Shown: positions 12,842 through 26,978, numbered from the stretch's first letter. The stretch is DNA of 64,000 bases from Sanderia malayensis (GCA_013076295.1 RQOL01000519.1:1116001-1180000), one strand, 5' to 3'. Notes: a model not told the origin generated them from the sequence alone. Translations and numbers: made by a program.

Positions 12842-15800
12842 GACTCATTGAAACTGGAGAGACTGGAACACAGACGGATTCAATGAATGAGAAACTTATC
12901 TCTCTGCGACCAAAACTTGTTTTTCTCCGTGATATTTGTATGTCATCGTGGAGTTTTGGGTATTCAATTATGTTTAATCACTCAGCCAAAAGCTTTCTAC
13001 TCATCTGGAGCCGGTCCTTCATGGCAACAAAGTTTTCCTCTGTTTATTATGATTTTCAGGCATCAAGATAGCACAGCAAGATGGCAGAGCAAACAAAAGC
13101 TATTGAAAGAAGTTGTTAGTTTTTGAAATTAATTTGAGCTATTAAATTATTTGTCAAGTCGTAAAAGCTGTCTAAGGGGCAAAACTCGGCGAGCAGAATG
13201 GCCGCACTGAGTAAAATAATGAAACGGTTCTGATTGAAACAAGGAGACATGACCAATTACAGACAGCCTTCCCCTCTCTCTTAATCTCGACGACATTCTT
13301 GACAGTGAGAAGATGTGTCGAAGTGCTGTGTGAAAAGACACAGTCCAGCATGCCAGCGACAGGGTTATATTAAGACACTTATTTATAGCCGGTAGTGGTA
13401 TTTTTATCTCGATATTTCTCGCGCGATTTAGGCTTTTCGTGGTTGTGTACACAGGGCTTACTTCAATTTGCACAGCACACACAGGACTCTACCATCAAAT
13501 TCTCACATTTATCGCTTCAACAGGAGAGAAGTATATAGTGCTATAGCAATTTACACAAAAGAACTATTCATATTGAACAATACTATGCGTTTTCGTCGGC
13601 CAGGCCGCGCTCGTACAAGACCTCCGACGGGACGAGATAGGTTGTTTCGGAAACACTCTACTGTCTGCACTGTATATTAGCATTAGTGTGGCATTGGTAT
13701 GCAAGCTGCAATTTATAAATGATGGGCGGAGGCAATTGTTGGCAGCGGATCAAACTGACAAACTGGTGACAATTGACCGCAAGTTATTGAAGGGGACTTT
13801 TAACCAAACCCCAGATTAGTGAAAGATGGGGGCGGGGGCAAACAGTTTGATCCCAGTCACTATAATTATCATAATCGTGGTAAAAGCAAACACCGGATTT
13901 CCTCGAATAACCCCCAGCCCCCTGGGAGCCTAGGGGGCTTATTCGGCTTACACGATGATTTATGGAATAATCATAATAATAATCATAATCATAATCTTTA
14001 TCATGATCACAATCGTGATCTTGGTCACAATCATAATCATAGTCTTGATCATAATCACAATCATGGTCTTGGTCATAATCATAATCATGGTCACGTCATA
14101 ATCAAGAATGTAAAACAGCTGATTAGCAATGCGTTTTACACGAAGTTCTTCGTGAAGGTGCCGCCCCTTGTTAATCAAGTGAACGTCGGATGGTGAATCG
14201 ATTTAATGCTATCGCGATACCCAACTGGATTACAGTGGTCGAATTCGGATTTGCTACTGTGACACGCATGACAGGGAAGCACAGTTCACGACCAATCAAA
14301 TCGTACTGTTTTGCTATTTTAATCCAAAATGAGTTGTGCAAGTGCTTTTGCCAACTGCTTTCAATGGTCGGGTCAGGACTTGGTAGAAAAGAGACATCGC
14401 CTTCATTCACGGAGCGATTAATAACACCAAGGTTATTGGGAAAAAGGTACGATTCCGATTATCTCCGGGAAACTCCCTTTAGCTTTTCCGGGCGTTTCCC
14501 TGAGAAAAATGACAACACGAGGGGCCATGTGCCAAAAAACTTAAAAACATTGCACTAAAATGCTTTTAGTTTGTTTTTGTGGCATATTAAGGTACGCTCA
14601 ATCAAATAATGGCATAATAATGATCATAATTTATCCCCGTTGGTTCTGTTCCTTCAAGCTTATCAAAGGAGCTTTGTGAACTGAAAAATCTGCATACAGA
14701 CACCGAGAACAGAGAAGATATGGCAGCGTGTCTTTATGACTCCATCACTTGCTGAGTAAAGAAGCTGACTGACCATTGCCGCCAGAATACCGTGCTTGCA
14801 GAAGCAATAAATACAGCTCTTAGGCGTCAGACCTGTTTGATGTGGACTTACACGCATGCCAACTGGGCAAAAGCCTTGCGCGGCCAATGACAAGGCACAT
14901 TACGACGGAGTCAAGTGATCTCTCACGGGCACCGATGTTTCATCGAAGCGAGGGAACAACAGGTTTAACATCAAAATTGCTGTGAATATTGATCTTGAGG
15001 TTCTCAAACGCAGAGGACTGGAGGACAGTGGGTCACGACAACGCTGTTACTGTGTCTAATTTTGCAAGCTTCGCATCACCGAGATGACGAACAGCTGAGC
15101 TCTGAAGAGCTTGACAATACGCGGGGCGGCTGCAGAAATGAAAGACAACACAGGTCGTTGAAAATTACAGGCCATTCTTTATTCTTTATCCTAAATAGGA
15201 CCTATTTAGGCTATAATAACACCGAGCCCTGGAGGGAACAAAAAAGCTATTTCGTTATGTCATGATCTCATTAAGTCTAACCTAGAATCAAATGAGTTGC
15301 TCAAGGGCTTAATAATATCAAGTAACTGAAGGAACTATTAAGCATTGTTCGTTGTGTTGGGAAGGTCCTTTTATGCCATAGCATTGCCATAGATTGTACA
15401 ATATACAATTGGTCACTTGCATGGTCGCATGCAACCCCTGGCGTGCTTTGCTTCACCCTTTGAAATGACAAAACAAAGTGTACTTGTTTGTTGACAAATT
15501 CCGAGTCCCCTGGATTTAAAAAGATTCTCTCTGCTGGCAATGGCGCCTTCGCATTGCCTAGGCTGTGTGCTCCGCATCACCCTGCAATTCAGAATGCAAC
15601 GGACAACATTCATAGCGATTATGATATTACACCCATGCATAAAAATATATATATTTAAAACCAGCCTCAATTAATTATCAAAGATAACAAGTTAAAAATT
15701 TAGTTCTCTTTGCATGCATTATGTGTCTTCTTTTGAGGAGTAACATCGACTTTTGCACGAGTTTCGCAATAAACTGCGTTTCCTGATTCCGAGATATAAT

Positions 15801-17373
15801 TGCAAATATAGCGGAAATCGTTCTGGCAAATTGCGAATATCTTAGCAAACATTATTATGCCACATGCGCAGTGCTGAGTGAATATTAGCATTAAAACGTG
15901 TCTCTCCAGGTCGTTCTACAAATTAAAAGCAGACGGAGATACCAAGGTGTTATGAGAGAAGCTTGCAAGCGATTGCAATTAGGTGTGACACATAAATAGT
16001 GACGCAAATCGAAAGAAGTGACAGGTTGGTCTATTCCTGGACCGCAGGCCGACCCGAATTACGTTTGGCTTCGCGTTGAAACCGACAGATTGGCAGCGCA
16101 AAAGATCTCGGGTCACACTATACGGGGCTTAACCTTCGCAAGGCCTGTTAAACAAATCATAATCCACCATCCATAAATACATGTTCTGGTGTGAAAAACG
16201 AATAAGAAACGGGATGCTAGTGTCAGCGTGCGCAAGAAAGAAAATATTGCACGGCGTGAATATGATGCTTATTATCATCATTCTGACGTCATGAAGATAC
16301 TAATTATTAATAACAATAGGCCGGGATGCGAAAGACAGAGACAAATGTTCTTTTTCTCACGTCAATAAAAAATTATCTTTAACATGTACATTAAACTCGG
16401 AATATCTTTTTTGCGATACTCAAATGCTTCTAAAGAAAGCATTTCTATATTTCTCAGTTCTTCTGTGTTCGTCGTCGGTAAAACTAACTAAATAACTAAA
16501 CCATGTTACGAGCTAAGCTGTACTCTGAAAGTTCATAATCATATGCAGCTAAAACACTGCCAAATGCGTATTAATATACAAGTTAACTCCCTTTAAAAAC
16601 AACAAAAAACAATGCATGAAATGTATAGTAAATTATGATAATAAAAACGTAATGTGATGATAAAATTAAATCAAATAATAGCCAAATCAGAACTGTCTTC
16701 GAGTACATTTAACTTTCTGATTCATTTCGAAATTGGATGAAATCTTGCAGAAATTGTAGGCTGCATGAGTCATGCATGCATTTTGTTCTGTGGCCGTCAG
16801 CCCTTGGCCTCGATGGCCGTCTACTTATCATCGCGTGAACATAATTAAAAAAAATATTACAAGCAAAACAATATCTTGTATTCTTGGCAACTATCCAAGT
16901 CCATTGAAATTTAAGCCACAAATCGAGTTTGTAGGTAGATTCTGCCAAAATAATATATTGCAGAAGGAAATTATGAACGTTGTTTTGCAACGAGCCGTGT
17001 TGTTTCTGCTTTGCGGCCTACTCACAAAAAAGATTAAAAAACAATTGCAGGAAATGATGTGAACAAATGGCCTTTATTCACAACGAGTAATCGAAATTAA
17101 GCCATTCTTATTCTCAGAAATGTTTCAATTTCGTTCATGGAATTCGAGCATGACTTGTATGCATATGTTCCCGGAGAAACAAATTATATTTTGATCCTGC
17201 TGTTCACAAACAAAACTGTGTTTGGAGGTCAATTTTAATGATAGCATGAAAATCCATCAAATTTCTGCGGGTTTCCACTGAACAGTTTAATTACCCGAAG
17301 AGGGCACGGCTAAATCCACATGGCAAAAATTAATCGTTTATACGGGGAGAAAACAAAAAACTCGATATTGCGA
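12842..17373. other. intergenic region between CAD and SoxF
   Basis: No gene was recognised. ORFs up to about 125 codons occur (for example 13819-14196 and 14190-14558), but they look random or derive from the ATAATC repeat. A TTTATT at 17073-17078 (AATAAA on the minus strand) is a possible polyadenylation signal for the Sox gene, about 300 nt past its stop. Confidence 0.6.
13968..14105. repeat. imperfect (ATAATC/ATGGTC)n repeat
   Basis: A 6/18-bp irregular repeat of ATAATCATAATCATGGTC type. Read on the plus strand it encodes a His/Asn-rich run, which is a by-product of the repeat. Confidence 0.85.
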
Positions 17374-18609
17374 TCAGGAACTGTTGTAGTTTTCCTCCAA
17401 CTCTTGTATGATATTTCTTAGACTGTTAGACAGTTGGGTTTTCTCCAAAGGAGCTCCAAGATATTGGTCAAACTCATCTCGATCCACGTCGGAGAAGAGT
17501 TCGATTTTAGCAGCAGAAGTGGGTTGTGGTGGTATGATAGATGCCTCCTCTTGCATCGTATAGATCGAACCAAACGATGAAATGGTGGGTAGGCTGACTG
17601 CAGAGCTCGTATTAAAGGCGATTTTCACATCTGCTACAGATGATTCAGTTAATAAACAGCCACTGTACATTGCAGTTTGTTCTGTTTTTATCACTGTGGG
17701 ATAATCGAAGCAAAGTGTGGCTCTGTTAGCCGAGGTTATAACGGGGCTCAACTCAGGAGTCGGTGGCAGAAAACTGTATATATTCGCTGTGGTCGAGAAG
17801 GACAGATCCTGAACTGTGTTGTGCATTTTTTGCTGTGGTGCTTGGCTCAGGCCCAGTTCGACATCCTGCATGTCTTGTGCCGCTGCAGGGCTGTCTTCTG
17901 GAGTAGGAGGGGTTGGGTCCACAGTTGATGCTTCACTGCCGTTATGCAAATGCTCGAGCAAAGGCGAATTCTGAAATTGCAACTGTTCACAGCCTTCTCG
18001 ATTCGCAATTTGTCCTGCAACAACATCAAGAGGATGATCAGTTGCAGCAGGTAACGCACAATCGAGAGTGAGGGCGACTTTCATTTTTAATTTCACATCG
18101 TTCGGTGTGAGAGTGCTGAATTTCTTCGTATTTCTCTTCGGATGTTTTCTTCTTCGTGGCTTGTATTTATAATCAGGGAACGTCTCTGTGTGTAGCACTC
18201 GTAACCGTTCAGCTTCGTCGATGTATGGCTGACGTTGGCCAGGCGTTAGGGTCTTCCATTTCTTGCCTAGAATCTTGCTCAAATCTGCATTGTGCAGCTC
18301 AGGGTTTTCCTCGGCCAGTCGCTTCCTCTCCAAATGCGAGAATACCATGAAACTATTCATTGGTCGTGGAACTTTATTGTTTTGCTGATCGCATTTCGAT
18401 TTAGACTCGTTGTCCTTTGTAAATTTTTCATCGTCAACATTATCATCGTCTTCTTCGACAACTGCTGCATTCTTACTAACCCAATCCAATTGCTGCATTA
18501 AATTTACATTAGATATGTCCTTGTTCTCGAATTGAACTGCACGCAGTGTGCGAAGTTGCGGGGCTGTACGGGTGCACAACAGCATTAACTCTGAGGTTTC
18601 TTTCTCCAT
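17374..18609 (-). CDS. SoxF-like HMG-box transcription factor, single exon, 411 aa
   Basis: Nuclear DNA-binding regulator. An acidic N-terminal stretch (about residues 52-72) precedes the HMG box at about 80-158, with [38 protein letters not shown] and [15 protein letters not shown] and the basic tail place it with SoxE/F. The C-terminal sequence [11 protein letters not shown] (about 374-384) matches the beta-catenin-binding motif that defines vertebrate SoxF proteins (DRTEFEQYL type), so I assign group F. The highly conserved Trp of FMVW is Phe here. A Ser/Thr/Pro-rich middle follows the box. There is no intron in the frame, whereas many Sox genes have one in or near the box. Group F is fairly secure; naming SOX7, 17 or 18 would not be justified. 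Confidence 0.92.
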   Translation of the reverse strand: MEKETSELMLLCTRTAPQLRTLRAVQFENKDISNVNLMQQLDWVSKNAAVVEEDDDNVDDEKFTKDNESKSKCDQQNNKVPRPMNSFMVFSHLERKRLAEENPELHNADLSKILGKKWKTLTPGQRQPYIDEAERLRVLHTETFPDYKYKPRRRKHPKRNTKKFSTLTPNDVKLKMKVALTLDCALPAATDHPLDVVAGQIANREGCEQLQFQNSPLLEHLHNGSEASTVDPTPPTPEDSPAAAQDMQDVELGLSQAPQQKMHNTVQDLSFSTTANIYSFLPPTPELSPVITSANRATLCFDYPTVIKTEQTAMYSGCLLTESSVADVKIAFNTSSAVSLPTISSFGSIYTMQEEASIIPPQPTSAAKIELFSDVDRDEFDQYLGAPLEKTQLSNSLRNIIQELEENYNSS

Positions 18610-21454
18610 TTTAATATAATATTCTCTACGTATATTCTATCTGAACGCCAAGTAAATGCAAGGACCTTGAAAAGCCTCTCTGCAACTTACACGATAATAA
18701 AAGTCAACTATCAAAACAGTGGACATGAATTAAGACTCAACCAGTGTCAACAATCGATGTTAGCGTGCTACCATGTTCTCCACGCACGAGTCTTCAAGAT
18801 TTATTAATTTGCAAATCTTCGGCGATGCAAGGTTGATAAATGGGTTCATCCGTCAGCTCAGCTCGGTGACAAGCAGGCAAATGTCAACATGAGGATTGTT
18901 CACTTGCTCTTCTGCACTCATCAACGAGTTTCATTTGATTAAATGCGAAACAAAGAAGAGAGGAACCTGGATCGATGACGTCAACAAGCAAAAGCCAATC
19001 AAAGACACGAGTGTTGACAGCAGAGTATGAGTAAACGGTCCCTGAGATTCGCTTTCTATTTTAAGCCCGGAAGCCAGCGGCGTTTGCCAGCCCGACAACC
19101 TCTACCCGCAAAGCTTTCAATCCTCGGCCTTTCCAAGGCCTGCAAACAAATTAAATCCTCGATTATATTCAAACCTTTTAATGGTTAGACCTCAGGCACT
19201 GAAGATAACTCAAACTAGAAACAAATCTATAGAAATTTTAATATAGCAACAGGTACGGATTTAGATAAACTGAAATAGAAAGAGAAAATATAAGGGAATA
19301 TGAATTGCTTTGTTCGTAATTCCTATTTGCTTTGCATATTGGTTGGTTGAGGATGAAGCAATGGGATAAAACAGATCCTATTACGAAAATTGGCCACAAT
19401 TTTAACACGCGTAACCAAAATTAGGAGCGTTTAGAAAAGTAAAATCTAAAAAAATAGGAATGTTATCAAATGATAAGTGCTATCAAGTTTCAAGGAATTG
19501 CCGGTAAAAATGTTGATAATGTCGGGAACAGAAGAAGGCTTTTGTAATAAAAAAAAACAGGTGAAATTTTTCATTTCCGACTGGATGTGTGCTGTAAAAC
19601 AACAGAAAATTTCCAGTGGCTAGTTTCAAGGTTGACAAGCCCCATGTTTTTATCAGAACAGGGTTTACTATGCAACCAATCGCGGACACGATCCATGATT
19701 TTATCATCACTTGAAAAAGTATCTAAAACCCCATCATAATCATCATAATCATCACAATTCCAATGGCAGTTCACTTGACGGACACATGCATGCAAGGGAC
19801 ATTTTCGAACAAAGTGAAACAAACATTGGTCTCCCAAATGGCTCTTGCATATACGGAAGCTCCAAGATGATAACAATCAATGAGCCATTGGAAAAACTGT
19901 AATATGTGTAAAAATTCAGAACAAACATCAAAAAGACTTATTTATTAAGACAACTGCAATAGACAATATAAATAATTAAGATGATTAAGATAAATCCAAG
20001 TTATAGATGATACAACGCTTGGCTAAACCACTGTTGTATACTTGACAAGTGGGTGTGTCTGAAACGTTACATGATTTTAAACTTAGATTCATCGTGGCTT
20101 TTGATAATTTATTGATATAGTCTACATTGAAATTGCGTTATTGGAATTGTTTTATTGAATGCCTCTTTTGGTCGCCGCATTATAATTTTCTTATTGTAAT
20201 AATCATAATCATGAGATAATCTCCCGCTACTACCCAATCATCATAATAATAATCAGTATCGTCACAAGATGGCAATCGAAAAACACTCGGTGTTTCTAAG
20301 AGACCAAGTTTTCGTTAGCACCCGATGAGGAGTTGTTCGTGTTGACATTCTCAGGGGCCTATTTCCTTTCGCAAAGTATCAAAACAGTAGATTCACACAG
20401 CAAACTGAAACCAGGCAAATATTCATCCTGATCTCGAGTGCTTGGTTAAATGTATTTGACATAAGTCAAAGGGTATGCGTGTAGGGGCGTTGCCAGAAAT
20501 GTCTTCCATGCCAATACAACATCAATCAAACATCACTCGTCTAAACATGAGAGTCACGAGAACATAAACTCCGCAATTTCTGCGTAAATAATAAAACAAA
20601 CTAGACTCTGATAGCGTGTTTTCGTAGCATAAACACAAGGCACACATCAGCTCAATTAGTTGGGGTGGGGGTGAGATATAACTGATTGTTTGGCTTGGTT
20701 GATTGTTGAACTCGAACAGTTGCGCAAGCGGTGATCCGAATTTCGAATAGCTGCGCATCCTCTGGAGCCTCGATTTCAAGTATCTGACACAAGAGCAAAG
20801 CTTGCAAACGTCATTGTGTTAATGGGTGATGCGAATTATTATCAAACTGGTGCGATTGACGTTTTTGCATGGCTGCCATATTTTCAATGGAAAACAGAGC
20901 TGCTTTGCTGGTCCTTACTTCAAGCAGTTGAAAGAATCAAAATCTAACATGCCGTCAAACTCTTGATTTGACTTGCCCATTCTTCGCACTTCAGTTACAA
21001 CCAAAACGTCCCGAAAACTGCACAACTGTTCAAATGAACGCTTACTGAAACCTGAGAACATGAATACTGGTTTCCACGTTGCAACCAAACGAATTGGCGC
21101 AAATATTTGCCAAGTTTTTGCCAGAAAATTTCACCTTGTTTATCCAACAGTCATGATGAAAGAAACATTGATCCATTGTCTATGTACATGCTGCTGGTAA
21201 CTTCAAAGGATTTCATTTTCTGAGGTTTTCAGAGCACAGTATTATTTGAAAATCAAACAACGCACGTATCAGGGACAACATACAGCACAAAAGTCATTTG
21301 CAGGAGAGTGCGATGGTAATTGTTTATTACGGTATCCAGCAAGAAATCAAATTCTTGCTCAGCTAAACGCAGTGTACAGTGCAGTGCAGTGCAGTGCAGG
21401 GTCAACGCGGTAATTAAGCCTTGTATAGCAAACATATAAACAAAGCTGTGCTGA

Positions 21455-21545
21455 GATTAATGCCTGCAGCAATACCTAGAGCAATAATGCCCAGAGCAAT
21501 ATATATACCCCGACGAATACCTAGAGCAATGCAGAGCAATGCCTG
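21455..21545. repeat. tandem repeat of GCAATACCTAGAGCAAT type
   Basis: About five irregular 15-18 bp units. A short (GTGCA)n run (GTGCAGTGCAGTGCAGTGCA) lies nearby at 21380-21400. Confidence 0.7.
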
Positions 21546-22634
21546 CAGTGAAGCGAAACTGAGAGAAACGAGGGCTGGAAAGCAGGCCCCAAATCGTTAG
21601 GCAGGGGATAAATAAAGTTAAGGAAATACAACTGCGTCCATTGGTAACCAAAACAAAATTTTAATCAAAGAACAAAATGCCCTCGGTCCACATGGCCAGC
21701 AGCTGTTTACTTATTTTATGTACATGTATCGGGGATGTCGAATTGAGGGTGGGGGCGAGAAACACGGGGATACAAAGCGCATTTGTTGGCGCAAAGGGGT
21801 GCTATTTACATGCATTTAAAGAGCTACAAGAGATTTTTCTGAATATTGGGTACAGTGAAGAGCCCGGGGGGGAGTGTCCCCCCTCCGGTTACATACAATG
21901 TCCCTGAGCTGTATGCTTTGGCATTGAATACATAAGTCCCTGTAGTGTTTGAATAAAACGATTACAAATCACATAAAACTGATTGTCATGTGTGGCCTAC
22001 TTTACTATTGAGAGAATGCCACGAAACAAGATCACGAATGTGGATATAAATGGATAAAATCAGTTCACGCGATTGTGCTCGTGAAACCCGGATCGTTGAA
22101 GCTCAGTGAGATGGGATTTGTGCATTAGCCAATTAAATCACACGGATTTCAATACGTCGCAAGTAATAATGCAAATTGATTGGACAATCACATCCAGAAA
22201 CGGGCTCAAAGCATTGACGAGGATGATCGTGTAAAATTAGAATCGTTGCTATGGTCAACTGGTAATTCCCTTTTGTCGTGTTAATGTAATTTTCTCTACA
22301 ATGACGTTAGGGGTGATTAAAGGATTGCAGACAGGCATGTTCAGGCAAAAAGGTGAAAAGACCTTGACGTCAAACCAGGGCAAATCTAGCCACCTCTCGA
22401 TCATGATTTCGTGATAATTACAACAACTTAACATCACCCAACTCATCATGGCATTTATTAAGAAATTTGAGCCAGTGGGGAATATTTTCAACAAGGCCGC
22501 AAATGCCTGGAAAACACATGTCGCCACGCCCTGAAAACACATGTGTGTAAAATAGACAACGCCCACTGTATATTGACAATTTAAAATTACACTTTCATTG
22601 CAATTGCAATAAAGCAGATAAATCTTTAGAAATA

Positions 22635-22701
22635 TGGTCCTAAAGAGTGCCATTCTATTTTCTAAAAATTGTTGAAAGTAGAATGGCACTCTTTAGAACC
22701 A
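22635..22701. ncRNA. microRNA-like hairpin (candidate pre-miRNA or tiny foldback)
   Basis: The 22-nt arms 22636-22657 and 22679-22700 are reverse complements with one mismatch (core CTAAAGAGTGCCATTCTA). Pairing continues inward for five pairs (TTTTC with GAAAG, one G-U), leaving an 11-nt loop. The total is about 67 nt. Size, near-perfect pairing and short loop fit cnidarian pre-miRNAs. It could equally be the relic of a palindromic transposon, and neither strand can be preferred. Confidence 0.4.
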
Positions 22702-23033
22702 GAGTTGTTGAGCCCAAACAACTGGGGGTTTCCGCCGATTTGGCCCATCAGTACTGGGGAAGGTATATGTAGGCCCTACTTGGGAAATTTGCCCAGTAGT
22801 TAGTATGTTAAACTGGGCAAATTTCCAGTTTAGACTTCTTGTCCTTTGTAAACTAGGCAAGAAATCTAAGCTGCAACTCAGCTAAACGCTTTTTTATGAT
22901 AAGTTCATTCATTTCTGTTGGTCCGTATGATGACGTCAATAAAATGTACGATGTTGTCCATTAAAAAATAACAACTGGGCGTGACAAAAAAGGCTGTGCG
23001 AGTCCAATGCATGGAACTAAAGCATCACAATGT

Positions 23034-23285
23034 TAGAATTTCAGAGCATCACGAATGTTAGAACTAAAAGCATCACAATGTTAGAATTTCAGAGCATCAC
23101 AATGTTAGAGCTAAAAGCATCACAATGTTAGAACTAAAAGCATCACAATGCTAACAAGCACAATAGAAGAAAACTAAGAAAGATCACAAATGTTAGAATT
23201 TCAGAGCATCACAATGTTAGAAGCTAAAAGCATCACAATGTTAGAACTAAAAGCATCACAATGCTAGAACTAAGAGCTAGAGCAT
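23034..23285. repeat. minisatellite of AAAAGCATCACAATGTTAGAAC type
   Basis: About ten 22-25 bp units alternating between AAAAGCATCACAATGTTAGA and TTTCAGAGCATCACAATG forms. No ORF or promoter is associated with it. Confidence 0.85.
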
Positions 23286-25320
23286 CACTGACAAAGTGAG
23301 ACGGCAAACGAAAACCTTCGATCTTTGTATAACATGATTCAAATATGGATAAAAGTGATTTATAATCTAGCTTTTCTTGTGTTTTTGTTTTAAATGTATA
23401 ATCGAAAAAGGATTGACGTTTTAACTCAGTGCAATGGTGAGCATCCGTCTATGACTCATCTTCAATGCTCATATTTCTTCCACTGAAAACATTCACATCT
23501 ATATTTCGAAAATGAATGAAAAAAGAAAATAACGCCACTGTTTTGGAGGTGTGGAAGTGGTGTGAGCTCCCAGCACCGAAACGGAGATTATCCGAGTATT
23601 TTAGGAAAAAGAATTGCCAGTTCTCGGGCACACACGTTGGAGATGAAAAACATGTTTCGACTATAAAAAAAATACGGATAACAAAATAAACAAGGGAACA
23701 GGGGGATTTTGAATTCAACGATTATAAATAACACCAAATAAACAAGAATCACAAATGACATCCGATTGCAAACAAAGGGATCGGTAATATCTGCCACAGA
23801 TTAATCAACTTGATTCTATTGATACAGCCAGGCGTGTACACGTGGATCGTATTAGGAACTGTTGACTTTATGCTGAAAAGCAAATCGAAGGTGCAGCGAT
23901 ATTTCAATGCAAGATTTATCAATATTTAAAATGAGGTACACAAATGGGAGGGCAAAAAAGTACACGCATGCATCACTTCGTCGTTAGATTCTGTTTGACG
24001 TCAATGCAAGCTGTTATTGTGCATGGTTTCAATGACGATCTTTTCTTTAGTGGGGATAATAATTATGATAATTATAATGAGGACTAAAATAAACATCATT
24101 ATAGAAAATTGCATTACTATTAATAACCATTTTCACTGTGAATACGGTTCACCCTTCAAAACACCCCTGTTTATATCATAACAATTATGCGTGTTATGGT
24201 AATACACCCTCCTGGCAACTGGGTCTCGTGTAAAAATATATTTCCACTGTCACAGTTGCTGTGTGTATATATATATTGTCATGCATGAATCCGGATCCGG
24301 TTTTAGAATTCGCATCCGGAGAGGCGGCCGCAGTGTCGTGTGCGGTGGCCAAGGGTCACGCGGGCCTACGTGTCTGTGTAGCCAATGACCGGATATCATG
24401 CTAAGCAATCGTCGCAAACCGTTATGCCAAATTTAGAAGCTACAGCCATGGCGACGCTGATCTCACTGCGTTTTGATTGACAGCTCAAATGATTATGGAG
24501 ATTTGATGCATTCGACAAATAGGCTGTCTGACTGAAGATGAATTCTCCATAAATTCATCAAACATCCAAAAGGAAAATAAATGGTGATTATTGTGACGGT
24601 AACTGAATTGAGCTGGTCCGCAATGAGTCGCAACTTGGGCTTATCGCCCACAAGGCGCCATTGTTGGCAAGTCTAGACGCCTGAAGAACAAGTCATGCAC
24701 TCACGAAATATAACACCAGCTATTCGGCACAAAGATGCAATGTTCGTCGAATACTCAAAACGGAAAGCTCAAAGAGGGGTGGAGTGTAAAATTAACTCAA
24801 AATGCTATTGGTTTTATTCCTAAGTCTCTGTGGCATTCATAACAGTTGGGTGCAAGCATTGTGTAATACCAAGGACTCTGCAGAAAACTTGCGCGCGCAT
24901 GTGCAAACCACAACATTCAAGAATAGCTCTTTGTGGCAGCAACATAAGCGAAGTATAATCCCAACAGAAGTGACTTAACTGTGCATGATGAAGATGGACA
25001 TATGTCGCACAGATCTTGTTGCACTGATAACGACTATCCTGCTTTGCAAATTGCAGTGCACGTAACATCAAGTACCTCAGGTAACACGTGCTCCACAAAT
25101 AATCATTATGTAACATACAAATGCATACAGATGGTGGATATTAGCACCGTCGTGGCAATACCGCATCTTGATGCATCAGTCGCAATGTGTCACGATCACA
25201 TCATGACACATGCTTAAAACATCGCGCCTCACACCTCAAGATTATCGTATGCCCATGTTGTATGCCAAATATATGCCAAGCAAACACACCAACCCACAGC
25301 TTCACACGAAGGCAATGATA

Positions 25321-25440
25321 AAGCACGCACGATAAGCCTTATGCCTACACGACGAACCTTATGCTTCACGATAAGCCTTATGCCTATACGTTGAGTCTTA
25401 TGCCTACACTGTCAGACCTTATGCTCATACTATGACACCT
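25321..25440. repeat. tandem repeat of CGATAAGCCTTATGCCTACA type
   Basis: Five to six diverged units of about 20 bp containing AAGCCTTATGCC. No function visible. Confidence 0.7.
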
Positions 25441-26817
25441 TTCACTTTTAGTACTCGATTTCTACACGGTATATAGTGAACATAAAATAGGCTTATGATT
25501 GGAAAAAATCAAATGTTGGTGATATTTTCACTCGAACTCGTATCCAATCCCTACTCGATACAGAACAATCGTAAGGAATGTAACCTATGTACAAATGAGT
25601 CTTTTTACAATCAACCCATTCAAACGTTCGCCTGTCTCAAACAGACAACTCTGACCAATGTTTCACAGAGAACGTAAATCCCAAGGACAGCATGTAAACA
25701 AGACCGTTGAAGTACTATTGAACTAACCTCGCTTCCATTCTTCGTCTAGCTGTCTCTCTTTCGATCTGACATATCTCAGGCATCTTAATTATCAAGGTAT
25801 TACTTCATGTTATCATCTGCTCTCGCGGTGGTCGAAAACTGTTCAGTTTCACACGCTTCACAATCCACCTGATACCATCTTCAATATGTTCTCTGAAAAA
25901 AAATCAATTGAGTCACCAAAATGGTACTTGGTACAAATTAGAGCCAAACAAAAGACTTGTGGTCCACTGTTGAACAAAGCCTCGGAAGACAGTCATCAAG
26001 CAGGGACTTGACTTTATTTTCAGACAGTTAATCTCCATACTATATGGTGCCTATCCAGTGATGAATAAAGGAGAAGAGTATTCTCTCTCCCTTTTTATGC
26101 TTAAACTATGCATGATCACGTACCGGAATAAAAATCCACAACATAACGAGACTGCTTCACAGAGAGTCCTTCATAGAAAGAGGAATGGGAATGGAAGTCT
26201 TTCTTGGGGAATAGGGGAAACGTACAGGAATATTCATGGGGAATCTCGTAACAAACTCTTTCAAGAAAATTAGACTTTCCATGGATGGTATTCACAGTAC
26301 TTGAGAAATTGCAACGCAAACGATACGCATGTTTCTCGTGAGAAAGGACCACCACTGCGACATAACGTGTAAGGTGACACTGGAAGCTTTGAAAGCCTCA
26401 GGAAAAATGATATGCGATGCTGAAAGCTCTCGATAAAGCGAGAAAACCCCATTTTTATCCAAATCAATCAGTGACGCACTCTTCTACGTCGAAAATAGAT
26501 CTGACTAATTAGCGAGATGTGAAACCTTGTGTGAGAAACGTACTTCAAACTGGAACTTGTTCAAGTTTGCATAATATTGGGTTCGGAGACAATGAGAAAA
26601 TTAAGGTGTGCCTCAGATGTTACCAAATAGTAGATAATGACATAGTATAATTGAAATCAACTTAGGTTTAGTTAGAACATATCTCTCCCCAAACATGGTT
26701 CCGGAAACATAACGAAGTTCTAAAAGATTTCTCCCAAAGCATTAGGATTTACAAAGGCCTCCGCCAAAGCCAAGGAGAACCTCTTTATGAATTTGAGATT
26801 TGTACGAAGCAACACGG

Positions 26818-26978
26818 CAAAAATCCGCATATAAGAACGAATGGATTGAACAACCCCGAGGCTAATATATTCGCTCACAACAACAGAAGAAACAATGCCT
26901 CCTGCTTTTGAACAACAGGCCTTTGTTTACAAAAAAGGGATTCACAATTTACCAGTTCTAAAACGTTGATTATTACTG
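26818..26978. mobile_element. degenerate mariner-type MITE
   Basis: It shares CCGCATATAAGAAC, AACAGAAGAAACAATG and the terminal TTACTG followed by TA with the element at 8351-8498. The outermost left bases are eroded. Confidence 0.5.

Noticed and set aside
12393..13071. ORFs with ASPPKRAG repeats
   Set aside because: Translations of the palindromic GGCTAGCCCTCC blocks of the Harbinger-like MITE.
13819..14196. His/Asn-rich ORF of 125 codons
   Set aside because: The His/Asn run is produced by an ATAATC simple repeat, and the opposite strand gives a matching Ile/Met run.
17677..18501. ORFs opposite the Sox gene
   Set aside because: Shadow frames of a strongly supported coding exon.
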